NCBI GenBank assembly: GCA_037102815.1
Contig: BTPP01000001.1
Location: forward strand, 5,977,001 to 6,041,000
Direction: 5' to 3'
Length of the DNA: 64,000 bases
From: Neurospora intermedia
Lineage: Eukaryota > Ascomycota > Sordariomycetes > Sordariales > Sordariaceae
A program made the translations under genes and the position numbers. The notes under the pieces were generated by a model that was not told where the DNA came from, searched no databases, and saw nothing but the letters and a program-made list of their open reading frames with translations. Positions 46,301 to 57,840 of this stretch are shown one piece after another (the stretch's first letter is position 1; every line of letters starts with the position of its first letter).

Positions 46301-48146
46301 ACTATATTTATATACTATATAGCCTACTAAATACTATTATATCCAATAGGGGTATCTAATTCGTATTAGCCTTTTAGAAGTAACTATTATAGAAATTAAG
46401 TATTAAGTTAAAGCTTTCTACCCCGTATTATAAGGAGATAAACAGCTAAACCGAGAGAATTAACGCTAAAATAGAGTAATACTTGCGTACCTTTATTAAT
46501 TGGGCGTAGGACGACTAGGTCGATTAGCTACCTCTAATTAAGTTTTAAAGTAATAACCTTAAATTAATATTAATAAGAGTTATTCTATTCTTTATTAATT
46601 ATAAGTTCTACCTTTATATAGGTATAGAGCCGATTATACTATTACTTCCTAACGTTATAAATATATAACGAAAATAGATCTTTAATATTAATTAATTAGT
46701 AGTACGTTTTAAGGAAGTCTGGGATTTCGTTAAGATATCCTTCCTATAAGCCTAGGAACGGTATAAGGTAATAATAAATAAAAAGCGTACGAATGCCCCT
46801 AAATATAAAATAGGAAACGAAATAATATTTAATATAAATAATTATACTATAAGTTGCTTGCATAATAAATTAATACCTTAATTCGAAGGGCCGTTCCGTA
46901 TTATAAAGGCTACCTTATATATAATTAAATTAGTTCTACCCTAAAATATAAAGGTTATCTACGTTATTAATATATCCTACGTTAAGCCCTATATTGAAGG
47001 ACTTTCTAGTTAGAGAGAATTAATAATAAATATAAAGATAAACGAGGGTATAGTCGTTATAAAAATAAATAATTTTAAGGAAGATAAATAATAGGAATTC
47101 GAAGAGTTATTGGATTATTAAAAAATCGAAGGCTTATAGAAGTATTTAGTAAAATAGTTATACTATCTACTAGATTAGTAATTAATTAAGAATTTCGATA
47201 GTTATTAAGAATTAGTTTAGCAATTTTACAATAATTACCTAAAATTCGGTCCCCCTTACCTAAATTTTAGAAAAGGGTAGAAAATATAATAAAAGATAAG
47301 AATACTTTCGGAGGACGAAATTCCTAGTACTGTTCCTACTATAGTAGTTCTAACGGTAAATAATAAATAAATACGAAGGAGCGCTAAATTGAATAATAAA
47401 TAATATTTCTGTTAAAAATGTAAATAGAAGACAACCGGTATATAGGAAGAAGTACAAATTTGAATTATAATAAAAAGAAAGGAGTTTAGTTCGATTTATT
47501 CCGCGTACCCTAATTAAATACCTTATAGTATACCCTTTTATAAAGTAACTATTAATGGTACCGAAAAATAGTACGTTTTATAGCGGTTTTATATCTCTTA
47601 TTCCCCAAATTGGCTATATATATAATTAATATTAAAATTTAAAAATAAGAGGAATCTAAGAGTCTTTATAGATTAATAATATAATAATTAAGCATTTAAA
47701 GAAAAGATAAATTATAAATAGGGAATTAAATATACGAATTCTCTAATATTTATATTAATAGTAACTATAAGTATCCTACGCAAACTGCTATACTACGGGC
47801 GTCCCTATAGTACCCTCGGTAGGGTTAATAATAGTAAGAGTTATTAAAGTTCTCTATATATAATAATTAGGGCGTTTTAAACTAGTTTTTAATGTATAAA
47901 TAGATTGTTAAAGGTAATAATAGCTCTTATAGTAGAAGGGTCGGATTTAGTAATATTTTAGTTAGTATTTTACTTTTAAATAGGAGTCGAAGTATTAACG
48001 GGCGCTAAATAGCCTCCCGTTTTAGTAAAAATTTTACTAATGTCCAATTAATTGTAGCCGCGGGAAGGCCGGAGAGCCCCTACTTTGGCGATAATAAATA
48101 TAATATTAGGATTTTCGAGCGGGAGTATTATTTTGGAGGGGGGTAG

Positions 48147-48376
48147 TATTATAGGCATTATTACTATATTCCTATATATAGATAGAGGGTATTGTACTAT
48201 ATTAGTATAGTTAGTTGTGTAGCTACCTGAGTGTAGTACAGCGGTTACGTACATACGTACTGTAGACCGGACCTACAGTATGCCCTATATAGTTCTCGTG
48301 CGCGCACAGGATTCCCTTCCTGTTCCTCGCACAACAATCAAAGTCTTACCTTAGTGCTTGCTCGCGCCCTGTAACA
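48147..48376 (+). repeat. 3' LTR (230 bp) of the nested retrotransposon
   Basis: Same length and end as the 5' LTR, with a purine-rich tract (GGAGGGGGGTAG) immediately before it. Its left half is more RIP-altered than the 5' LTR, whereas its right quarter is less altered. Confidence 0.93.
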
Positions 48377-48381
48377 CTAAT
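48377..48381. repeat. Right 5-bp target duplication of the LTR element
   Basis: CTAAT, identical and in the same orientation as 40165-40169. Confidence 0.88.
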
Positions 48382-49300
48382 ATTACCGACCCAATTGAAC
48401 CGCCGCCGTTACAACCGATTATTACAGTTACTATCACTAGCGCCGACCCCGCGGGTACTAGTATTAGTACTAGTACTAATACTAGACTCTAAATACTACT
48501 AAGGAGACCAATTCTTAATAAAGTAGTAAAATATTCTAAAGTTCGCTACTTAAAAGGAGTATTATATACTATTAATCCGCTTAATTAGGATTATAGCCTA
48601 GGCGGGTTATTATATTTTATTAAAACAATTTACTATATTAATAGGATCGATTACTATAAAAACTTATAAGATTATTTAAATAAAATTTTCTCTACTTACT
48701 AATCTAATAAATAATATTAAGGTCTAACTTTTTACTACTATTTTAGTTATTAGCTAATCCCTATATAATAAAGATTTAGAACTACTTTAATAAAACGCTT
48801 TAATTTATCCGCTAATAATAAGTACGGTCTTATACGAAACGGTACTGTAATTATAGTATTATAATTACTAATTAGTTTAAATTATCGTACGTAGAGTTTA
48901 GATATATATTTAATAACCTATATACTTTATTTTATAATATATTCAATAAAATACATATCCTCATTAAAAAGAAGTAAAAGGATTATAATAATAAGGTTGC
49001 CCGCGAAAGCTTTACTTTAAGGAATAGCTATAAATATAACCCGCTATTAATAACCGTTATAGAGAAGGTTTTGTAGAAGGTACTTACCCTTATTTAAAAT
49101 TAATATAACTAAATTAAATTATATATTATAAGTGAGGTTTAAACTACTTTCTATACGTACGGTTACTCTTAGCAGCTCGGATTGCCCTATTGCTATATAT
49201 TAGCGGTACATATAGATTTAATACGTAATAATTTTAGTATAAAAGGGGTTATAGTACGCAAATTATTTATTTTAGAGGAAATTGATTAATACTAGTATTT
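48382..49300 (+). pseudogene. MULE transposase, C-terminal part with SWIM-like motif (RIPed)
   Basis: After the retrotransposon the MULE resumes. Most of this stretch is too mutated to follow. Near 49,179-49,205 one frame reads GLPYCYILA preceded by a Q-L, which resembles the GLPCxH end of the SWIM zinc finger found near the C-terminus of MULE transposases. The right boundary given is approximate. The remaining about 900 bp to the right inverted repeat contain no recognisable coding. Confidence 0.55.
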
Positions 49301-50149
49301 ACTTACAGATTTAGTAAATTCCTATCCCTTTTTACTATATTATTTTAAGAGTTAGTTTACTAATAAAAGTAGGCTATAATTAACCCCAAAAGATATATTA
49401 AGAATTTAAATATCGTTAAGCGAGCGAAGAAGGTTAAAATAAAAGTAATAAATTTACCTACTCGATTTACTAAATTAATTACTAGTTAATCTACCCTACC
49501 CGGCTTATATCCTAGCTCTAATTAATTAAACTCCACCCCTACCTCTAATTAGATAGGCTATATAATTTAATACTAACCCCTTCTCATAACTAGCTAAAAG
49601 GCGAGCCTTATTAAAGTATAGAAGGGTATAAAGGCTAGCGAACGCTTACCCTCTCGCTAGGAGGAGGAATATATTATTAGAGGTTATAATAGCCCAATAA
49701 TATTAGTAGTAGAGGCTCCCTATATTTTTAATACTAATCTACTAATTAATATCCCTTATAAAGTTATTTATATACCCTCGTTACCCCTATTTGGGTAGCC
49801 GCTAGTACTAGAGTAGTAAAGTATATAATTATATATATATATATAAGGTAAGTTATAAAATTATATAAATTAGAGAGTTTTAAAAAAGACTATAAAAAAT
49901 AGATACTCCTCTCTTCTCTATACTTCTCTATACTACGTACTAATTTAGTAATATAAGGCATATATGGTTATACTTTAGTAGTATATATTAATAGAGTTGG
50001 TACGTACCGGTAGCCGAGGCTAGTCTATATAAAAGACCCTACTTTTTTGCGGGGATTCTCGCTGATTTCAATGACAGGGACCCCTACACACCCGGCGCAC
50101 ACAAAATATTTGATGTGCCAGCTCCCCTACCCTATACTCTTACCCCATG

Positions 50150-50203
50150 CGGTTAAGTAGTCTAGATATAGGGGAAGGGGGTAGTCTGTCTATAGCCCGC
50201 CTC
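50150..50203 (-). repeat. Right 54-bp terminal inverted repeat of the MULE
   Basis: Inverted copy of 38583-38636. It ends CTATAGCCCGCCTC immediately before the second CACTGTTCC. Confidence 0.93.
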
Positions 50204-50212
50204 CACTGTTCC
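50204..50212. repeat. Right 9-bp target site duplication of the MULE
   Basis: CACTGTTCC, identical and in the same orientation as 38574-38582. The sequence then continues as normal GC-balanced host DNA. Confidence 0.9.
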
Positions 50213-52909
50213 TCGCTCCAGTTGTGCGGGCCCGCCTTCCTGTTTTTTTTGGAGCTTGGTCGGGTCTCCATCGCGCAAAATGCGGGGGAGCGGGACCTAC
50301 CTTCAACCTCCACTTTCGGGTTCTCCACTCATACCCCTCTGAATCTCGTGCCAAATTTGCAAGAGCCGCCATCTTTTCAGATCTCCCGCCGTCATTTCAT
50401 GATGGGACTTGACGTTTGCATGATTGCCCCTTTTTTTAATGTGATGTCCATGGGCCTACATATCTTTTGGTGTCAAACGTGTCTTGCTTCGATGACAGGC
50501 CTTGAAGTGCAGCTGTACTTAGGTCGGCAAGGTAGGTACGAGACCAGCGTGCAGAATATTGCTGGAGTATGGTTACGGTACACGTACTTTTGTACATTGG
50601 TTGCAAATGGATGGAATATTTCCCCGACAATGACAGCCCACAGCACCACGCAATGAGCCAAATGTAGCCACGAGCACAAGTCGATGATGCCAATATGCTG
50701 ACTTGGCCCCTCTTCCACTTCATCATTGCCAGGATGTCCCTTGCCATGAATAATAGCTCATGGTGTATTGTAGTGTAGTATGTAGACACGTCTACCAAAC
50801 TCATCCATACTGAGCAGTGTCCTTGTTGGGTCCTTGGGAAAGGGTCGGACGAATCACTTTTCCAGAAGTCTCTTAGCCCGTATAGCGACCCTGAGCTATA
50901 CAAAGCTGGACAGTCACTCCCAATGAAAGGATATCAGATCCTTCGGAAGTTGTTCCAGAGTGATGGCCATTAAAGGCCCGCAGAATCGAAACGGAAACGA
51001 CATGAGCATGTTGCTGACGTTGCTCGAATCAACTCCCCGAAGCTTTGATCCGGATCGAGCGAATCGTCAAGGGAGCTGATCGGGTGGGCAAGTGGGCCAC
51101 GCGGCCTCAATGTCGGTCCATCATCTCGCCAAGCGCAAGGGCCAGGAACAGAGGCAGCGTTGGCAAACGCCTGTCTAAAACACCCACTGCAGGTCGAGAG
51201 GATGCGGAAAAGCCAACAGTGGTTTTTCCAAGGTCCTTGGTGCTGACCGTACCGTGGTTGGTAGCGCTGTACTCTACTTACCGTTGACGGCCTGTCGCGG
51301 TCGCTTAACAAAGTCTCATCGTTTTGCGTTTGATGACCGGAAAAGTGGAGGTAATTGGTACCCGAAACCATCTTTTTGGGGCCTCACGTGCCGAGAACCA
51401 CCGATAGGGCTTGGCGAGATCTGGCGGCCTTGAAAAGAAGAAAAAAAAAACCGACAAAAGGTCCTCAAAGACTCCACCGGACCACGTCGTACGTGTACAC
51501 TACTTTTTTGCCTCGGAAATGTCCTCACTAGGACACAATTCATTGGCAGCTAGTCTGAACAGACTCTGGAGCTTCTCTCTTACTACATACATACTACCGA
51601 CGCCTCATTGCTTGGGCTTGCAGGCCGGCTTGTCTTGACCGCTTGAGATCTTTCAAATGGTTCGTCGTCTCGGAGTTTGATGCATGCATGCACTTAAACA
51701 TTCTGGTAGGGGTCTGCGAAGTATGTACCAACCACAATCGGTTTTGTCAGGGGACTAGTACTTGATATGGTTAGCACAGCCAAGGACCAAACAGCTAATA
51801 GCCTCTCCCGGTTAGCCACCATGTTTGGCCACATGGACTCCCTCGACAAAACGGGCCCTGGGCCAGCTGTGGTGAGTGGACCGGTCCATGAAAATCGACA
51901 TCCACTCTTTTTGTTTTGCCCGTCGCCGCCCTTGCTAGGTAAAAGTTCCTTGCAAATGCAAAGGGTTGCTGCTTGCTGGTGGTGAGGTGCTGGTGCTGCT
52001 CCTCCTCCCTTCCGATACACACCACTGGTTGACAGTCCCGACATCACCAATCGGCGTAAAAGCTGCTCAGACCTTGAAGAGGCCCAGCCAACCGTTGTTT
52101 CCGCTGGCAGACACTGGCCTCCGCAGGACACCACCTGGACACCACACACATCACACGCTGACTGGTCACTCATCACCACTGCTTGCCAGGACCGGGACGC
52201 CAGTGAGAACCAGGGAATGAGCCACTGGGAGGCTCAAGCGAAGGTCAAGCGGATGCGCTTTTGTTGTTGGCCTTGGTAGGTTGCTTTTGGCTTCTCCGCT
52301 GGCTGCATTGAGAGGGAGCACCTTTTCCCTCTCTTTGCGCATTCCTCCACTCACAGTCCTTCATTCGTCGCAATCCCGTCGCAAATCCGTGCAACGTTCA
52401 GTTCTAGTGCAGTGAGAAAGAGGAAAAGGCTCCTCACTTTCGGTCGCTTCTTCAGAGCCAAGAACGTCCAAGTGAAAAAAAAATCTCCACCAGCCATTGG
52501 CATCGCACTGTGAACTGGAAAAGCAGTCCAAGTACTTCACTAGTCTGACTGCGCGGGCCCTGCCTGCCATTCGCAAGAGTTCGCTCCATTCAGTTCAGTT
52601 CTTCTCACTCGCCATTCTGCGCTTCCCTTGACCTGCTTCCACCCTTCCTTTCATTTCTACTAGTCTTTCTTCTCTTCCTTGACTCGCATTTCTTCGTTGC
52701 GACTCGCAACACTTGCAACCCAAAAAATAAAATAAAAGCGAGCGGTCTGACGCCGGCTGCTCCCTCTCACTTTTTTTCAGCCTCAGATCGCCTGGCTTCT
52801 TCCACCGCCGTCGACCCGTCATCCATCCGCATCGTCGTCGGTCTCCTATTTGCGTCGGCAGCGCCACGCAACGCTATACCGCCAAACGAGCATTGTTTTC
52901 AATCCCACA
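50213..52909. other. Intergenic region right of the island and leader of sts1
   Basis: GC-balanced host DNA with no supported gene. Before the MULE arrived, its left end would have been continuous with the nop13-like promoter. ORFs at 50147-50656, 50436-50903 (-) and 51694-52179 (-) have no protein character. The last several hundred bases are C/T-rich and probably form the sts1 leader. Confidence 0.45.
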
Positions 52910-53927
52910 ATGAACGTGCTCCTATCGCCGCAGCCGCCCTTCTTCCCTCATCAACACGAACCCTCCCGCCGCTCGCCGCCCAGAATAAGTAGGTTGTTGC
53001 TGCTTATTTGTCATTGTATCCCAGCGTGCATCCAGCACTGCTGGTACAAGATTTGTAGTTTACTGCAGGCTTACTAACATCTTTTTGCCAGTGTCGCAAC
53101 ACACCATGGCGTCCAGGAAAAGAAAAGCCGACGACGATGACAACGAAATGTCGATATCGCCGACCGGCTCGCCCGCAATCAACTCGCGGCAGCTCTCGAG
53201 GCCATCCAAGAAGGTCAGGGCTGGAATCGAACTTGCAGGACGTCCGCTGCCTCTTCCTCGCCTACTCGAAACTCTCGACAAGTCACAGTTGCGAGCTGTC
53301 CTCCAGACGATTTGCGAGCGCCATCCGGGCATTGGACATGAGGTGATGGTTTCTGCACCGCGGCCGTCAGTCAACGGAGCCCTCGAGGTTTTGGGCGAAT
53401 ACCAGGACAAGCTACGGGCCGCCATTCCTTTCGGCAACTCGAGTTCCGAATACACCTACTTCCGAGTCAAGCAGCCGCTCATGGCGTTGGTGGATGCTCT
53501 CGGCGACTTCACCCCCCAGTTCCTGCCGCCGGTTGAGCAGCAGACGACCGTGTCGTTGGAGTACCTGAACCATGCAACAAAGATCATTCACGACCTACCC
53601 GATTTCGACAGCCAGCAGTATCGCCACCACAAGGACGGAGCGTACGACGAGATATCCAGAGCGTGGGCGTTGGTGATCACGGAAGCGGCCAAGCGCGGAG
53701 GAGGCTTCCACCTGCACAACGGAAAGTGGGATCAGGTCCTGGCTAAGCACAACCAGCAGTCCGGAGGAAAGCTAGAGCAGGCCATGAACGCAATGGTCAA
53801 CGAGGTTGGATGGGTCGGCGCGAACTCGAATGCCCATGGGCAGGGTTCTTCTTCGGACCCCAACTCGATACTCAACCAGCTCATCAACGGCACATATGGC
53901 GCACCTGTCCAAGTTGGTCCCTTCTAG
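52910..53927 (+). CDS. sts1: Sts1/Cut8-type nuclear proteasome tethering factor
   Basis: Two exons, 52910-52988 and 53092-53927, encode 304 aa. The 103-nt intron (GTAGGT, TTACTAAC, CCAG) is in phase 1. The first exon gives a 26-residue Pro-rich start (MNVLLSPQPPFFPH), which is typical of filamentous-fungal Sts1 proteins. Internal Met codons at 53085 or 53106 would lose it. A basic nuclear-localisation-like RKRKADDDD and an SRPSKKVR segment follow. The core (LLETLDKSQLRAVLQTICERHPGIG, then YLNHATKIIHDLPDFD and ISRAWALVITEAAKRGGGF) matches Cut8/Sts1, which tethers proteasomes at the nuclear envelope and is short-lived in yeasts. The C-terminus is Ser/Asn/Gly-rich. The nearest gene, rad52, is 1.3 kb downstream on the same strand. 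Confidence 0.92.
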
Positions 53928-55194
53928 AACAGGCGATGACATGAAAACAGAAGTGCGCCATGACTTTGGAATTTATACGGATACTCATGGGACTGGGAGG
54001 ATAAGCAAAGCGGACATCAAGGTCGATTGCATCATGGTTTCTTTTGTCGTTCACTTTTTCAACGTTCAGGGCATTGTTTGGGGCGAATGGGGAAGGATGA
54101 CATAGACAGGCGTGGGTTACTTGCGGGGATCATTGTTTTCAAGGCGTTGGCGTGTTGGCTTCCTGAATGCTGTTGTTTCTTGGCTTCATTGTTGTCTTTC
54201 TGGCCACATCTCACTGGCACAAGATACCTCTTTCCTACCGGCTGTCTCTCGTTCTAGGGGAACGACTTGTTCGTCACTTGCATGTACGCAATCTTTAGCA
54301 TATCCTTTCCGAGGTCGGAAGTCTGGAGCATGTGTGTAACCAACCATCACTACCATATTCATTCCACCATAGCCACGCAATTGGTAAAACGGAGTCTCGG
54401 ATAACACAGTGTGCCTGGCGGGTGACTTGGTGTAGATACCCGTACACCCGTAACATGTCCCGGGTTCATTGGGTGTTTCCCGAGGTGAATCTAGCGGTTT
54501 GTTGGGATCAATCAAACTCGCCTTGCATCTTGATTGAATGTGTAATCCAACCAAGCCGTTTCCAGCGATGAAGTTGAAAGTGTCCGGATAATGACCGGAG
54601 TCCAAACGCATAATCCAGATGACCATGTTTGCCCTTGAAGTGCCATCTTGTTCACAGAAACCAAAGCAACGCTGCCTCTCGTAATGAAATCCCTTGCATA
54701 CTTGCTCCTACACGGACAGTGGCGGCTCCCTTTAGTTTAGAACCACGTACAACTAGATGGTTGAGATATGGAATGGCCAACATGGAATGAATAGTGTATG
54801 TAGATATGGAGGCGTGACTAAGCTGGACGGAACGTGAAGGACAACTGAAGTGGAGTTTCCTCCGACTGTGTGACGGGATGACAATGGAGAGAAAGGCCTG
54901 AAAGTTGGTGAGGTCACCACCTAGAGCCCCACCGGTCAGGGGCGGGTGTTAGGCAGACGCCACTAGCGCCCCCACGTGATAACGCACTCTGAGCGCGCCT
55001 GCTCAATCTACACAGCGCGTCTTGTCGTTCTTGCCTTGATCCATCACTGCATGCTTCGCGACGTTTGCTTTGGGAAAACCACAAATCTCTGAAAGCTTTC
55101 TCCCTTCAACACGTCAATTTCATTCCCCTCCTGCTGGGATTCCACTGCGAACGGCTCGCAAACCACCAGCCTTGAGGCTGCTCTGCTAGACAAG
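53928..55194. other. Intergenic region and rad52 promoter
   Basis: Holds the 3' region of sts1 and the promoter of the RAD52 gene. A perfect E-box, CACGTG, lies at 54973-54978, about 217 bp before the RAD52 start, in a GC-rich patch with GCGCG runs near 55,014. No coding region is supported. Confidence 0.45.
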
Positions 55195-57139
55195 ATGCCT
55201 GCGTATGTTTATCTCTGCTATCGACCTGTGTCAACCGCGTCTCCCGCGGCCTTCCAGTAACGGAGACCCTCATTAACACTTTAACAGAGTCGGCGACCAA
55301 CACAAATCCATCACCAACCCGTTCGAGGAGCCACAACGGCGAATCAGCGAATACACAGCCCAAGAGATTGCCACACTACAGAGCCGTCTCGAGAAACAAC
55401 TAGGACCCGAGTACCTGTCGAGCCGCGCCGGCCCATCAGGCCAAAAAGTCCACTACATTTCGTCAGAAAAATGTATCCAACTTGCGAACGAGGTCTTCGG
55501 CTTCAACGGCTGGTCCTCCAGCATCCAAAATATCCAGGTTGATTTTGTCGATGAGCATCCTCAGACGCTGAAAATCAACATGGGCATTTCGGTTATTATG
55601 CGAGTCACCCTACGCGACGGAACATATCATGAGGATCTTGGCTACGGCCATATCGAGAACTGCAAGGGCAAGGCGGCTGCTTTTGAGAAGGCCAAGAAGG
55701 AAGCCACGACAGATGCATTGAAGCGCGCGCTGCGCCAATTTGGCAATGTGCTAGGCAACTGTATTTACGACAAGCAATACTTGGCCAAGGTCACCAAGAT
55801 GAAGGTCGAGCCAACCAAGTTTGCGGAGGATAACCTACATCGGCACTCAGATTTCGTCAAGAAGGAGCCGGTTGAGGCAGATGTCATGAAGGTTGACTCA
55901 ATTGGCGCTGGCGCTCGTCCACCAGCCTTGGGAAACGAGGAGTCTTTTGAGGATTTGCTCGGAGGTAAGGCCACTTGCGCACTACTTTTTGGTGGGCTCG
56001 GCTGACGATGACTAGAGCTCGATGAGGCGGACTTCAACATGGCCGATGAGGGCCATCCGGATGAAGTCGTGCTACCACAAGCCGTGCACAATAGCTTGAA
56101 CGACAAGCCTGTACATCAACAACTGACCAATCTCAACCCACAAGCACAACAATCTCGACCTCTGACGCGATCAGGGTCAACAGGCAGCCTGAATACCCGG
56201 CAGCAACCACAGACTTCCAACCAATTCACAGCGAGGGCCCAAAGTCGGCCTCCACAACAGCAGTTTAATAGCAACCAAAGTCGTCCTATGGGTCAACCGG
56301 TCAATAATTCCAGCACCGCAAACACTTCCAACAACCCTCAGAACTACACAACACCACAGAAGCCTGCTCCTGCCGCCCCTGTTCCCCAAGCAGGTGCAGC
56401 TGTAGCTCCCGCACCAGAAACCGTTGGATTTTTCTCCGCTAAGGCTGTGACCCAACTTCCGGAGGAGGCATTGGCTAGTGGCCAAGTCGCGCCGAAACCA
56501 GGTTTAGCATTCAACCCTCACGCCGAAAGTCCGTCCATCCGCAAGACCCCTGGCATCGATCACACCAAGTCCAAACCCTTAGCCAGAAACGGTCAGCATG
56601 TCCCTCCAGCCAAGACAACCTCCGAGACAGAAGCTGAACCAAGCACATCGTTTTCAAGACCTGCGGGAGCTCATGCGGCATCACGACCAGTCACGATGAA
56701 CGAGGCACGGTCAGCATCGGGAAGCTTCTCCCGAGCCGGGCCACTGATGGGTGGTAATGCCGGAAATATGGGCAAGCCCAACGTCGTCAACCCCCAACTT
56801 GATCATACAAGGCGGATCGGCGCGCCAGGCATGAGCGGTTTCTCTAGCAGTCCCAGTACCAACAGGGGCCAGTACCGGCCGTTGACAATGAAGAGGCCTG
56901 CTACTGTTATGGGAGGGGGTGCAGGTCAGACCAAGGATGGTAATGGTGATAGTGCGGCGACGACCACAACGACAGCGGCGAATACGACAGCAGGGCCGGT
57001 GACGGGAGGTAATGCAGCTCCCTCTGCTGGTAGCGGTGGGAGAGCACCGTTGACTGACATGTCGGCTAATGCGTCGAATGCTACCGCAGCGGGGGCCGCT
57101 ACTAGTGGGCCGGAGGTTAAGAGGCAGAGGCTGGTTTAG
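55195..57139 (+). CDS. mus-11: RAD52-type recombination mediator (N. crassa mus-11 type)
   Basis: Three exons, 55195-55202, 55288-55964 and 56016-57139, give 602 aa. Introns are 85 and 51 nt. The first exon codes only ATG CCT GC, and the product starts MPAVGDQHKSITNPFEE. Residues about 20-200 form the conserved RAD52 ring and ssDNA-binding domain (KVHYISSEKCIQLANEVFGFNGWSS, DGTYHEDLGYGHIENCKGKAAAFEKAKKEATTDALKRALRQFGN). The rest is Gln/Asn/Pro/Ala-rich and low complexity, with GFFSAKA and a Lys/Arg end (VKRQRLV), and would carry the Rad51- and RPA-contact regions. It promotes strand annealing and Rad51 loading in the nucleus. In N. crassa this homolog is known as mus-11, and loss causes mutagen sensitivity. 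Confidence 0.95.
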
Positions 57140-57839
57140 ATTGAAGGAAAGGATGGTATTGACAGGCAAGAGGTCTATGGGTACAGTCTCTACTTCGGAT
57201 GAACAGCTTGTTGGTATGGTTTTGTAAGGCGTTCATGGCGTTGTCTTGGGGCGGGCGAACATCACTCGCAGAATTTATGGATGGCTCGTCTTCTCTTTCG
57301 CGGATCTTCGGGGAACAGACCGGTGGGGCTTACAAGAGGCACTGCCATCTGCGGAATGACATCTTTTCTAAAGCGACCCTCTGTGAGAGGATCAATGCAT
57401 TGTGGCATATTGGCATTGTTAGATAATGACGACTCAAACTCGGAATAACTTCGAAGGCGCATCTTTTCATGAGACAGTTTAGACTACATGGTCTACATAT
57501 CCATTACCAAAACGTGCAACAATGTCCGTACCTTGATCTGTAACATCCATGATCGTTAGCAATCACCAATCTAGAAGGAACTTCAACCTGCCCTGACCTC
57601 TTCAACCAACTTTCAGAACGAGATGTGCTGCTTTCCCCGTGCCTACTCTTCAAAGAATGATAATCAGTTAGACCGAGCTTGTCATGAAGCCTGTTCCATC
57701 TCACCAGGCAATTACTGATACCGATACTGATATCGGTAGTGTAATGCATTAATCAACCGGGTAGTTGCACACCAAAATACGAGGTACATATACCAAACCT
57801 CCCGCTCCTTCCTCCGAGGAACTCATGAGCTCCTATATG
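57140..57839. other. 3' flank of rad52
   Basis: No supported gene. Short ORFs at 57199-57426 and 57504-57749 (-) lack protein character. Confidence 0.45.
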
Positions 57840-57840
57840 G

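Larger units (their letters stand above)
40170..48376 (+). mobile_element. Ty3/gypsy-type LTR retrotransposon fossil, probable chromovirus
   Basis: An 8,207-bp element with 230-bp LTRs and a perfect CTAAT target duplication, inserted in the MULE transposase. Family signatures, in order, are a Gly/Ser/Pro-rich gag-like region (about 41,400-41,750), a remnant zinc-knuckle area (about 42,480-42,560), an aspartic-protease area (about 42,950-43,020), reverse transcriptase (about 44,340-44,800), RNase H (about 45,100-45,400), integrase (about 45,940-46,700) and a possible chromodomain-like stretch (about 47,090-47,200). A purine-rich tract lies just before the 3' LTR. The protease-RT-RNase H-integrase order identifies Ty3/gypsy. 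It is thoroughly broken, with dozens of lesions throughout of the RIP type. Age cannot be clocked from the LTRs because RIP drives their divergence, but it is younger than the MULE it sits in. Confidence 0.9.
38583..50203 (+). mobile_element. Mutator-like DNA transposon (MULE, Hop-like), interrupted and RIPed
   Basis: An 11,621-bp unit bounded by 54-bp inverted repeats and a perfect 9-bp target duplication. Removing the nested retrotransposon and one copy of its 5-bp duplication leaves 3,409 bp, close to the size I recall for the fungal MULE Hop. The transposase reads left to right: a FAR1-like zinc-binding region (PFRAVIKIKKDS, then H-Y-N-H-P at 39348-39362), a MULE-type catalytic region (TFLIAFGF, then VIKYINNNWDG at about 39,843-40,120), and a SWIM-finger-like GLPYCYILA near 49,179-49,205. 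The interior is AT-rich with many TAG/TAA codons where TGG/CAG would be expected, as from RIP. The outermost 100-200 bp at each end are not strongly mutated. It is inactive now. Confidence 0.88.

Noticed and set aside
38583-50203. Starship-type giant element
   Set aside because: No tyrosine-recombinase captain gene. The 9-bp duplication and the FAR1/SWIM transposase motifs fit a MULE.
38583-50203. Centromere or simple relic AT-rich DNA
   Set aside because: Sharp, structured ends with inverted repeats and target duplications show a discrete nested insertion.
51694-52179. 161-aa minus-strand ORF
   Set aside because: No recognisable motif. The overlapping plus-strand frames are equally open.
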